Below, piece after piece: positions 8,224-15,998 of a stretch of DNA of 64,000 nt. Both the position numbers and the translations under genes were made by a program. Position 1 is the stretch's first letter; each line of letters begins with the position of its first letter. The stretch comes from Fibrobacter sp. (lineage in GTDB: Bacteria; Fibrobacterota; Fibrobacteria; Fibrobacterales; Fibrobacteraceae). The stretch is taken from the NCBI GenBank assembly GCA_024399065.1, contig JAKSIB010000011.1, positions 1 through 64,000 on the forward strand, read 5' to 3'. Under the pieces are notes generated by a model that saw only the letters and a program-made list of their open reading frames with translations, ran no database searches and was not told the origin of the DNA.

Positions 8224-9807
8224 ATGAATAAAGCCGCCATTATTGTCGCTGTCAGTATGCTCCTCAGCCGTGTGCTGGGAATTTTCCGTGAAATGCTCCT
8301 GGCCCATGCCGCTGGCGTGTCCCTGGAAAAGAACGCCCTGGACCTTGCCTTCATGATTCCGGACATCCTGAATCACGTGGTCAGCACTGGTTTCCTCTCC
8401 ATCATCTTCATCCCGATTTTCACCGGCTACAAGGTGGCGGGTGACGAAGAGAAGAGCTGGAAGTTCTTCAGCAACGTGCTGAACACCTTCGGCATGGCAT
8501 TGCTCATTCTGGTGGTGCCCGCATTTATCTTCATGCCGGAACTTCTGCAGCTATTGACTGTGGAAGGCGCCACCCCGGAACTGATTGAACGCGCCACCTA
8601 CTACGGCCGCATCATCCTGCCGGGTCAGATTTTCATCTTCGTGGGAAGCATCCTCGTCGCAGTGCAGCACACCCGTAAGCAGTTCCTCATCCCCTCCCTC
8701 ACCGGCTTGATCTACAACGTGGCCATCGTGGGCGGCGGCCTCGCAGGTATTCTGCTTGGCAAGCAGAATGGCGTGAACTACGGTCTGGAAGGTTTCGCCT
8801 GGGGCGTTCCCGTGGGCGCGTTCATCGGCTTCTTTGCACTGCAGATTTTTGGCGCAAAGAGGGGTGGCGTAAAATACGAATTCATCTTACAGCCTACTCA
8901 TCCGGATATCGTTCGCTACTTCAAGATGATGATCCCCATGTCCCTGGGCGTCGGCTCCATGTTCGGTCTTGAATTCATCATCAGAAGCTTCGGCGCCAAC
9001 TTCGGCACCAGCGGTATCTCCAGCCTCAACTACGCCTACCGCGTGATGTACACTCTCGTTGCCGTCTTCGGATTCTCCGTTTCCGTCACCAGCTATCCTG
9101 ACATGGCTCGCCTCGTGAAGGAAGGCCAGATCAAGCAGCTGAACGAAAAAATCTGGAAGAGCCTTTCCCGCATGTTCTGCATCTTGATTCCTGCAGTTGT
9201 TGCCGTGTGGGCCCTCTCCTTCCCCGCTGTCCGTATCCTGTTTGAACGCGGCGCCTTCCATCGCGAAACCACGGAAGCCATCACTGAAATCCTCCGCTGG
9301 TACTTACCCGTTTCTCTCGGCCTTTGCCTCCAGGCAGTTCTCGTGCGCAGCTTCTACGCTGCAGAACGCATGTGGCTCCCCACCCTCCTGAACACAGGCA
9401 TCTTCGCATTGACCATCCCCGCCTACTTGCTCCTTGGCGCACCGCTTGGCATCAAGAGCGTTCCTATCGTAGGCGCAACCGGCGCCCTGCTGCAAGTCAT
9501 TTCCATGATCTTCATGTGGGCCCGCAAGAACGGTACCGACGGTATGAAGGAAGCCTTGATGAACATGGGTCGCGCACTGGTCGCCTTCGGCATCATGATT
9601 TGTGCCGCCCTGGGCCTGGACCACGTTACCGGCGAATTCGTCCGTAGCACAAGCCTCGTGGTTCTCGTAATCTACAGCTGTATTGCCGGCGTAATCCTTC
9701 TGGCAGTCACCCTCTTCATCCAGAAGCTTTTGGGCAGCAAGGACGCAGGCGACATCCTGAACGAACTCCTGGGCAAGGTTCTAAGAAAACTCCACTTGAA
9801 GAAATAA
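8224..9807 (+). CDS. murJ: Lipid II flippase MurJ
   Basis: This 527-residue polytopic membrane protein of the MOP superfamily has about 14 hydrophobic segments. It moves lipid II across the inner membrane for peptidoglycan synthesis. The N-terminus MNKAAIIVAVSMLLSRVLGI is followed by FREMLLAHAAG, a typical MurJ/MviN signature. The charged central-cavity region around RSFGANFGTSGISSLNYAYR and the motif LFERGAFH also fit. It appears monocistronic with a terminator just downstream. Confidence 0.96.
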   Translation: MNKAAIIVAVSMLLSRVLGIFREMLLAHAAGVSLEKNALDLAFMIPDILNHVVSTGFLSIIFIPIFTGYKVAGDEEKSWKFFSNVLNTFGMALLILVVPAFIFMPELLQLLTVEGATPELIERATYYGRIILPGQIFIFVGSILVAVQHTRKQFLIPSLTGLIYNVAIVGGGLAGILLGKQNGVNYGLEGFAWGVPVGAFIGFFALQIFGAKRGGVKYEFILQPTHPDIVRYFKMMIPMSLGVGSMFGLEFIIRSFGANFGTSGISSLNYAYRVMYTLVAVFGFSVSVTSYPDMARLVKEGQIKQLNEKIWKSLSRMFCILIPAVVAVWALSFPAVRILFERGAFHRETTEAITEILRWYLPVSLGLCLQAVLVRSFYAAERMWLPTLLNTGIFALTIPAYLLLGAPLGIKSVPIVGATGALLQVISMIFMWARKNGTDGMKEALMNMGRALVAFGIMICAALGLDHVTGEFVRSTSLVVLVIYSCIAGVILLAVTLFIQKLLGSKDAGDILNELLGKVLRKLHLKK

Positions 9808-9841
9808 ACAGCAAAAAAAGCGCTGGTAATTTTCATATACC

Positions 9842-9875
9842 AAAAAGAGCGGCCCCGTCGAGCCGCCTCTTTTTG
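9842..9875 (+). terminator. Terminator of murJ
   Basis: AAAAAGAGCGGC and GCCGCCTCTTTTT flank a CCCGTCGA loop. The flanking A and T runs would allow function in both directions. Confidence 0.87.
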
Positions 9876-9879
9876 CCCT

Positions 9880-10147
9880 AAATTCGCCAAAGAAGGCCTT
9901 TTTTTAGAGCAAAAGTGTAATCTATATCACACCTGGGCGATACAGTAGGGACAGTTTGGGACATTTTGAGGGTTTGTATATTTAAAATTTACCTAGATTC
10001 AGCTAAATTTACATTGCAAACTGAGAAATACATTGTTATAAATGGATTGCTCAAGTTTAAAGAATTTTGTCCTAAGGGACATCAAGGATCCTCCTAACCC
10101 CCAAAAAGCTCTCGATGGCCTCGGCTGTCGGGAGTTTTTTTATATAA
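9880..10147 (+). other. Gap ending in an orphan terminator; possible small RNA
   Basis: Between the murJ terminator and the next gene there is an AT-rich region. It ends in a second strong terminator-like hairpin at 10102-10146 (AAAAAGCTCTCGA / TCGGGAGTTTTTTT). A small GTCC-TAAG-GGAC hairpin lies at about 10068-10080. A TATATT-like element sits near 9978. The only short frame (ATG 10042) reads through the terminator and lacks a ribosome-binding site. A noncoding transcript of 100-150 bases is possible but unproven. Confidence 0.35.
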
Positions 10148-10191
10148 TTTTCTCATAGTTGGAGTTAGATGCTATTTGCATTGGGGGTCGA

Positions 10192-10740
10192 ATGAAGATC
10201 TTAACAAAAATCATCGCACTGTTTCTAGTGGTTTCGTTGGCAGGTTGCGCATACAACCACCCGAACCCAATTGCCCGAGACGTTTCCTACGGGGCGACTG
10301 CGGGTGCCCTACCCGGGCTGGCCATGATGTCACTCCTTGCAGAATCCGACGATGCAGCAGACGCAGAAACCGAACTCGGGTTCTTTGGATTATCCCTGGT
10401 GGTCCTCGGAGGAGGAGCCCTTGTGGGTACCGCAGTGGGCGCAGTCGTTGGCGTAATACAGTGGTTTATTGAAACCGCAAATTACGATCCCACCAAGGAT
10501 CCGGACCATCCCGACTACATCCCGCCACAGCAGTACCAGGCGCCGGAACAGTACGATTCCTATGACGAACCGCAGGCTGTCCGACAAGGTGAAGATTATT
10601 CCGAAGAGGCTGAGCAAGCCGCGCCACAGGCGGTCCGTCAAAGCGAGGAATACGCTCCCGAGGCAGTCGAGCCTGCGGAGGCCGCCGAGCCAGCCGTCCA
10701 AGAAATTCAAGATTACCAACCTGCACCTGCAGCACCGTAA
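10192..10740 (+). CDS. Glycine-zipper lipoprotein with repeated acidic C-terminus
   Basis: This 182-residue lipoprotein has signal MKILTKIIALFLVVSLAGC, with the lipid-modified Cys at 19. Residues ~37-95 hold two small-residue-rich hydrophobic segments of glycine-zipper type. The C-terminal third is Pro/Glu/Gln/Tyr-rich and contains two copies of PQAVRQ(G/S)E(D/E)Y. Glycine-zipper lipoproteins often insert in or stabilise the envelope. The precise role is unknown. The start follows a G-rich ribosome-binding site, GGGGGTCGA. Confidence 0.8.
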   Translation: MKILTKIIALFLVVSLAGCAYNHPNPIARDVSYGATAGALPGLAMMSLLAESDDAADAETELGFFGLSLVVLGGGALVGTAVGAVVGVIQWFIETANYDPTKDPDHPDYIPPQQYQAPEQYDSYDEPQAVRQGEDYSEEAEQAAPQAVRQSEEYAPEAVEPAEAAEPAVQEIQDYQPAPAAP

Positions 10741-10741
10741 A

Positions 10742-10777
10742 AAAGAAAAAGGAATCCCTGGCGGGATTCTTTTTCTT
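10742..10777. terminator. Bidirectional terminator
   Basis: AAGAAAAAGGAATCC / GGGATTCTTTTTCTT forms an A/T-flanked stem between the convergent genes ending at 10740 and 10799. It can serve both strands. Confidence 0.85.
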
Positions 10778-10798
10778 GCAATTATCAATACGATAGAA

Positions 10799-12121
10799 TT
10801 ATTTTATATGTACTTTCGCGGTCACGGAATGACCATGGCTGCGGGCAACCACCATGTAATTTCCGGAAGGAAGGTTGCCAGTATTTTGCATCACCTGCCC
10901 CATGGGATTTACAATGCTGACGCTGGCATCGGAATCCATTCCCGAGATACGGATGGACTTGTCTACCACACTTATCTGCGGAACCGCGAAACGAATATTG
11001 CGAACCTGCGCAGCCCCAATTCCAGCAGCATCGCTAGCCGCATACAAAGGCGCCACAGCTTCCGCCCACAGGCGGTGCATGCTTTGCGCACCTGATGGCA
11101 TGGGATGCACGCCATCGCCATTGGTGGCGATCAATTCTTCCGGATGATTCAAGAAGTGGTTGTAAAAATCCGGCCCCTGGGGAAGGTTGTTCTTCTCCAC
11201 AAGATCGTCAATGGCTTTTACATAATCCGGATGCACCTGCCATTTCGCAACCGCAGGATTAGTCGCCATGATCCTCGCAATAATCGGGGTGATTCCGTGA
11301 GCCTTTGCAGAATCAATGATGGTCTGCATATTGCGAGTAAATATTTGCAGGTTATCCTTGCTACCGCCCCAGGCATCATTGGTCCCCATTTCAATAGCCC
11401 AGTACTTTACGTTGGTCGCATTGTCCATGTAAATAGAAAAGGCATCCATGATGTTGGACGTGTTCACGCAACCAACTCCGCCACGAATCATCGCCGGGGT
11501 AAACGCAGGGAACCGTGCATGGATGAAATCAGAAAAAGTGGAGTCCACGGCGATCTGCTTCAACCCCATTTGGCTGATGCTTGTACCCAAGAAAAACCAT
11601 GTGTCGGTACCACCGTTGCTGATATCGTAGGCGCCAACTTCCTCGAACATCTGCACCTTTTCTGCACTCATGATGCGGAACCAGGATTTACCCTTGAAGT
11701 CAATTTCCACGCCACGGGACATCACAGGATTGTTCGTCACCTGCAAGGCGATTTCCCAATCACCGTCTACGCCATTGGTTGAATTTGCAGAAGTCAGGAT
11801 AGCGAAATTCTTTAAAGGGATTCCCAAGTGCTGACAAATAGTTTGTACATACTCGTTCCCTACCCAGCCCTCATCTCCGCGGGTGTCCCAGGTAATGAAA
11901 AGCTTTGTAGGCCCCTCACCCACATTCAAGGCGATGTCGGTCATGTCGAACTGATGATCATCCAAATGGCCATCGGTATAAACGCCAGGATTACCTGAGG
12001 CTACGGCCCCCGAAATATAAAGATTCCTGCCCGCACTCAAATTAGCATTGGGCGTAATCCCAAAAGCCGCACCAACGGCAAGCGCAGCAAAGCACATGGA
12101 TTTTAGTCCTGGAAGTTTCAC
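10799..12121 (-). CDS. Secreted SGNH/GDSL esterase with N-terminal beta-sandwich and T9SS-like tail
   Basis: This 440-residue secreted protein has a signal peptide (about 1-26). A discoidin-like beta domain (~27-168) contains the CBM-like phrase TSANSTNGVDGDWE. The SGNH hydrolase domain has the nucleophile Ser181 in FFLGTSISQMG, Asn248 in GTND, and Asp336/His339 in DGVHP. The C-terminal ~70 residues resemble a T9SS sorting tail (SVSIVNPMGQ, PSGNYMVVA). SGNH enzymes of this layout deacetylate plant polysaccharides. The start is GTG with GGAG nearby. A full-length paralogue lies at 36917-38302. Confidence 0.87.
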   Translation of the reverse strand: MKLPGLKSMCFAALAVGAAFGITPNANLSAGRNLYISGAVASGNPGVYTDGHLDDHQFDMTDIALNVGEGPTKLFITWDTRGDEGWVGNEYVQTICQHLGIPLKNFAILTSANSTNGVDGDWEIALQVTNNPVMSRGVEIDFKGKSWFRIMSAEKVQMFEEVGAYDISNGGTDTWFFLGTSISQMGLKQIAVDSTFSDFIHARFPAFTPAMIRGGVGCVNTSNIMDAFSIYMDNATNVKYWAIEMGTNDAWGGSKDNLQIFTRNMQTIIDSAKAHGITPIIARIMATNPAVAKWQVHPDYVKAIDDLVEKNNLPQGPDFYNHFLNHPEELIATNGDGVHPMPSGAQSMHRLWAEAVAPLYAASDAAGIGAAQVRNIRFAVPQISVVDKSIRISGMDSDASVSIVNPMGQVMQNTGNLPSGNYMVVARSHGHSVTAKVHIK

Positions 12122-12196
12122 GCATACTCCATCGTACTCCTAACGCCCAGAACTATCACTTTTAAAAAAAATAATACTTTATTACAACCTCAACAA

Positions 12197-12228
12197 AAAA
12201 AGGCAGCCCAGTCGGACGCCCTTTTTTG
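12197..12228 (-). terminator. Terminator of the GH45 gene ending at 12245
   Basis: On the minus strand AAAAAAGGGCGTCC pairs imperfectly with GGGCTGCCTTTTTTT around a GACT loop, just past the stop codon. Confidence 0.7.
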
Positions 12229-12244
12229 AAATTTTCGCAGCTTA

Positions 12245-13528
12245 TTACGGAGCGCAACCCTTCGGATATTCGTCCGTCAGGCAGTCCTGAGTTTCCAGAG
12301 GATCGCCCTTCTCATAGCTGGACCAATCGTCACGCCAACGGAAGCGGTTTTCCTTGGTGGTATTGATTGTAGTCATGTAATGGTCCACCAGGTACTGGGG
12401 GCATTCCACTTCTTCCCAGTTGAAGGTCGGATTATCTGCAGTCATGTACCATTCAGCATACCACTTACAGCCACGGAGCAAGTTGGGCCAGCCCTGGAAT
12501 ACGCTTTCGCACTTTTCAATAACGCACTTCTGATATGCCTCAACCGTGTTATCCCAGCCGAGGGCACTCTGGCATTCGGTCATGAAGCCACCGCCGTTGG
12601 CACCAAGGCCAGAAGCGGGAACGCCGATCTGGGTAGAAAGGGCATTGAATGCACCCACGCCACCACCCGGCACCATCATGTCGAACTGGCCGTCTTCCAC
12701 ATCGTAACCGATATTGGAGACCATGACCACCAAGTGCTTGCCCTTGAGGGCCTTATGGGTCGCCTTAATGTCGTTGGCATGGTTGCCACCGTTAAACTGC
12801 AAGTGATAGCACTTGCCGCAGCCATACTTATACAAGTTTCCGGAGCCAGCCACATAGCCATAGGCAAGAGTATCGTTCACGGCAATAGGAGCCATGTCGG
12901 TACAGGTGTAAGTACCACCGGCATTGGAATTTACGCAAGCGCTGTTAGTACCTTCGTAGCCCATCCAGTACTGCTGAACTGCATGGCCAAGGGTAAATGC
13001 CGGAACTTCCACATCGTGGATGTTGCAGTTACGGGCAACCGTCATACCAGCCTGGTAGGTTTCTTCGCTAGTGGTATCCACGCTGCTCAACCAAGAGCAA
13101 TGCGGCTTACAAGCATCCCAGTAACGGGAACTCCAGCCAGTCTTACCGTTGCTCAAGATATCGGTAGTATAGGAGGCGGGAGGAGCACCATAGGATTCAA
13201 TGGTCGGGAAACCGTTTTCGTCAAGTTCCGGATTCTTGCTTTCGGAGCTTGCAGGAACCGATGCCACAGAGGAGCTGGAGCCCACAACAGGAGCGGAGCC
13301 ACTGGATGCGGGAGCACCTTCAACAGAACTGCTGGAACCCACAACAGGAGCAGAACCGCTGGAAGCAGGAACAGCAGCAACAGAGCTGCTGGACAACACC
13401 GGTTCGCCACCGATGGGATTTTCAGGATTACCCGGATTTGCAGGAGTGTCATCGCCACATGCAATCATGCCGCCAGCTACAGCCAGCATACCTGCCGCAA
13501 TCAAGCTCTTATAGAAAGGATGTTTCAT
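12245..13528 (-). CDS. GH45 endoglucanase-like lipoprotein (disulfide-reduced subtype)
   Basis: This 427-residue lipoprotein has signal MKHPFYKSLIAAGMLAVAGG and lipid Cys24. The linker (~40-98) has repeats of SGSAPVVGSSSSV. The GH45 domain begins at ~130 with base Asp138 (SSRYWDACKPHC), loop Asp276 and acid Asp283 (QFDMMVPGGG). Relative to the 655 and 2319 enzymes, the first Cys of WDCC is Ala139 and the Cys of FDGC is Leu297. A C-terminal extension (~375-427) is shared with its neighbour. It should act on cellulose at the cell surface, although activity of this subtype is inferred. The start has AGAGG upstream. Confidence 0.9.
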   Translation of the reverse strand: MKHPFYKSLIAAGMLAVAGGMIACGDDTPANPGNPENPIGGEPVLSSSSVAAVPASSGSAPVVGSSSSVEGAPASSGSAPVVGSSSSVASVPASSESKNPELDENGFPTIESYGAPPASYTTDILSNGKTGWSSRYWDACKPHCSWLSSVDTTSEETYQAGMTVARNCNIHDVEVPAFTLGHAVQQYWMGYEGTNSACVNSNAGGTYTCTDMAPIAVNDTLAYGYVAGSGNLYKYGCGKCYHLQFNGGNHANDIKATHKALKGKHLVVMVSNIGYDVEDGQFDMMVPGGGVGAFNALSTQIGVPASGLGANGGGFMTECQSALGWDNTVEAYQKCVIEKCESVFQGWPNLLRGCKWYAEWYMTADNPTFNWEEVECPQYLVDHYMTTINTTKENRFRWRDDWSSYEKGDPLETQDCLTDEYPKGCAP

Positions 13529-13605
13529 ATAACCTCTTCTGCGCCATCTACACCAAACACGGCGCCTTATTTACTGGGGTAAAAAATATATTCTTACACC
13601 CCAAA

Positions 13606-13648
13606 TTCAAACAGTTGACGGTTCCTTGGAAGCTTAAAATGTTCCCGA
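13606..13648 (-). promoter_or_regulatory. Conserved 43-bp upstream element, copy A
   Basis: Located 78-120 bases upstream of the GH45 gene starting at 13528. It has two invariant 15-bp blocks (minus strand TCGGGAACATTTTAA and CGTCAACTGTTTGAA) around a 13-bp dyad centred on TTCCAAGGAA. The same arrangement occurs at 15121-15163, with 37 of 43 bases identical. Confidence 0.7.
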
Positions 13649-13662
13649 AGTGCGCCCAGTCA

Positions 13663-15039
13663 CTACTGGGGTACGTCGCAACCGGCGCTGGGATTCTGCC
13701 ATCCACCAGGTTCTACAGGAGCTTCGCCAGCCTTCCAGCAATGCAAGGTATCCAGCACATCGCCTTCCTTGAAGGTGGACCAGTCGGTGACCTTCTTGAT
13801 GTTGGTTTCGACGGTGGTGTTAATTCGGGTCATGTAATGATCCACCAGGTACTGGGGGCATTCCACTTCCTCGATGTAGTAAGTAGGATTGTCTGCAGCC
13901 ATATACCAGTCGGCAAACCAATGGCAACCGCGAAGCAGGTTGGGAAGGCCTGCATTACCGAATGCGGCATCACACATGTCCTTGATGCAATTCTGGTAAG
14001 TCGCCATGGAGGCATCATAGCCATACTGATTCTGGCATTCCGTGAGAAAACCGCCAAAGCCTGCACCCCAGTTCACGTTGGCTCCGTTCACCTGGGTGGA
14101 AAGAGCATCAAAGGCGCCAACGCCACCACCCGGCACCATCAAGTCGAACTGACCTGCCGGAAGGTTGGGATTGCCGCCAGCCACATCCATACCAATGTTG
14201 GATGCCATCACCACAAGATGCTTTCCCTTGAGGGACTTATGGGTCTCCCTAGGCGGATTGTTTTCCATTTCGTCCTTGAAGTGGCCATCGTACTGCAGAT
14301 GATAGCACTTGCCGCACTTGCTATCGGCGGTGCCAGCGACGTATGCGTAGGAGAGCGTATCATTCACCGCAATAGGAGCCATGTCGGTGCAGGTAAATAC
14401 ACCCTTCTCCTTTTCAGCGCCGCAGGCACTTCTGGTACCATTGTAACCCAGCCAGGACTTGCTTACGTCACCCAGCGTAAAGGTGGGAACTTCCACATCA
14501 TGGATGTTGCAGTTGCGGGCGGTCATCAAGCCAGCCGCATAGGCTTCGTTCGAGGATGTATCAGCACGGGTCGTATCGTTTGAACTTTCCCTAAGCCAGG
14601 AGCAATGAGGCTTACAGGCATCCCAGTAACGGGTGTTCCAGCCACGTTTTGCAGTAGCGGAAATGTCCTTGGTGTATTCCGGAGAAGGTGCACCATAAGA
14701 TTCAATGGTGGGGAAACCGCTGGCATCAAGTTCCACTTTCTGGCTGCTGGAGCTTGCGGGGGTGTCGCTTGCAGGGATATCGCCGCCTACAATGGCTGAA
14801 CTCGCACCACCTACGGCACTAGAGCCAGGCACCATAGCACTTGACCCAGGAACCGTTGCACTAGAACCCGGCACAACACCTGCAGAGGAACTGCTAACGC
14901 CAGGGAGAACCTGGACAACAGAACTGGAGGAGTCATCACCTCCGCTAGGATTGGAAGGATTGTCATCACCGCAGGCTACCAAGCCAACCAAAGCCAAGGC
15001 TCCTGCTGCCACTAAACTCTTGTAAAAAGGATGCTTCAT
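13663..15039 (-). CDS. GH45 endoglucanase-like lipoprotein (disulfide-reduced subtype, extended loop)
   Basis: This 458-residue lipoprotein has signal MKHPFYKSLVAAGALALVGL and lipid Cys23. The linker contains repeated PGSSA units (~46-85). The GH45 domain has Asp140 (TRYWDACKPHC), Asp285 in the catalytic loop and acid Asp299 (GQFDLMVPGGG). The loop between the last two is 14 residues rather than 7. As in the paralogue at 12245, two cysteines of one expected disulfide are replaced (Ala141, Leu313). The two genes are tandem duplicates with similar leaders. ATG 15039 follows AAAGAGG; an upstream extension is not plausible. Confidence 0.9.
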   Translation of the reverse strand: MKHPFYKSLVAAGALALVGLVACGDDNPSNPSGGDDSSSSVVQVLPGVSSSSAGVVPGSSATVPGSSAMVPGSSAVGGASSAIVGGDIPASDTPASSSSQKVELDASGFPTIESYGAPSPEYTKDISATAKRGWNTRYWDACKPHCSWLRESSNDTTRADTSSNEAYAAGLMTARNCNIHDVEVPTFTLGDVSKSWLGYNGTRSACGAEKEKGVFTCTDMAPIAVNDTLSYAYVAGTADSKCGKCYHLQYDGHFKDEMENNPPRETHKSLKGKHLVVMASNIGMDVAGGNPNLPAGQFDLMVPGGGVGAFDALSTQVNGANVNWGAGFGGFLTECQNQYGYDASMATYQNCIKDMCDAAFGNAGLPNLLRGCHWFADWYMAADNPTYYIEEVECPQYLVDHYMTRINTTVETNIKKVTDWSTFKEGDVLDTLHCWKAGEAPVEPGGWQNPSAGCDVPQ

Positions 15040-15120
15040 AGAACCTCTTTTTTTGCGCCACGTACACCAAACACGCGCTATCGAAATCCAGATCAAAAAA
15101 ATAAATTCCCCTAGGCCATT

Positions 15121-15163
15121 TTCAAACAGTTGACGCCTTTTTGAAAGGTTAAAATGTTCCCGA
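15121..15163 (-). promoter_or_regulatory. Conserved 43-bp upstream element, copy B
   Basis: Located 82-124 bases upstream of the GH45 start at 15039. It has the same two 15-bp flanks as copy A. The 13-bp centre differs (CCTTTCAAAAAGG on the minus strand) yet is again a dyad, so the symmetry is kept while bases change. Confidence 0.7.
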
Positions 15164-15338
15164 TTCGTACCCAGCGCCTATATAAAACAGCTTGTATCAT
15201 TTACATCAACAATTATACAATATCATCTTAAATATTAAGAAAAATTTGTGATTTTCAGCAATTTTTGTTTCATTTATAAATCTATTATAAAACCATAAAA
15301 CAACACAATCCAGAAATACAAACCCTGGAGGAGCAACA

Positions 15339-15998
15339 ATGAAGAAGCTTTTTGAATTAATGATGGTTGGATCCATGGCCCTGATGGCCTGTTCCGGCGA
15401 AACTAATCCGCAGAATTCCGTTATGGAAGATTCCTCTGAAACTCCGAATATCACAACCCAAGAGCCAATCGCCCTGGATACCACAACCCAAGAACCCGTC
15501 ATCCTGGATACCACGACCCGGGAGCCTATCGCCTTGGACACCACAATCCAGGAGATTGCCGTACCGGACACTACCGCAGCAGTCATGTACAAGTATGAAT
15601 CCAGCTTCGATACCGACGGCTGCAAGAGAAGCTCTTTCGACGCCCTGGCAAAAGCCGCCCCTGCAAAAAACTACTACGCCTTGGCCGACGAATCCCCCAT
15701 TGCCATGGAACAGGAACTGCCCATCATCAACCTGATTCAAAACGGTGATTCCTACCAGGTTGTCATTCCCGACGCAAAAGAAGATTGTGGCTTTAGCTCC
15801 AGCATAGCCGTCACCACCATCGAACGACAGGGAAACCTCCTGACCATATCTGTTCAGGATACCAGTTCGCTTAAGGCTGATTGCGGCTTCTGCTACTACG
15901 ATCTGAAAATCAACATCAAGCCCGAAGATGCCAATGCGCAATTCATATATTTCAGAGGAACCACCTACAAAGTAGTGAGAAAACATTCGGAGGAGTAA
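15339..15998 (+). CDS. Lipoprotein with TTTQEP repeats
   Basis: This 219-residue lipoprotein has lipid Cys18 (SMALMACSGE). Residues ~37-76 carry four repeats of the type TTTQEPIALD. From ~78 a cysteine-containing beta-rich domain follows, with a YQVVIPDAKEDCG block and a closing FRGTTYKVVR. Related domains recur in the next gene. It is not a recognised family. The start has GGAGG eight bases upstream. The stop TAA overlaps the next start in TAATG, so the two are translationally coupled and probably act together at the envelope. Confidence 0.8.
   Translation: MKKLFELMMVGSMALMACSGETNPQNSVMEDSSETPNITTQEPIALDTTTQEPVILDTTTREPIALDTTIQEIAVPDTTAAVMYKYESSFDTDGCKRSSFDALAKAAPAKNYYALADESPIAMEQELPIINLIQNGDSYQVVIPDAKEDCGFSSSIAVTTIERQGNLLTISVQDTSSLKADCGFCYYDLKINIKPEDANAQFIYFRGTTYKVVRKHSEE

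Noticed and set aside
10042-10158. Short frame starting ATG in the orphan-terminator region
   Set aside because: Reads through the terminator hairpin and lacks a ribosome-binding site.
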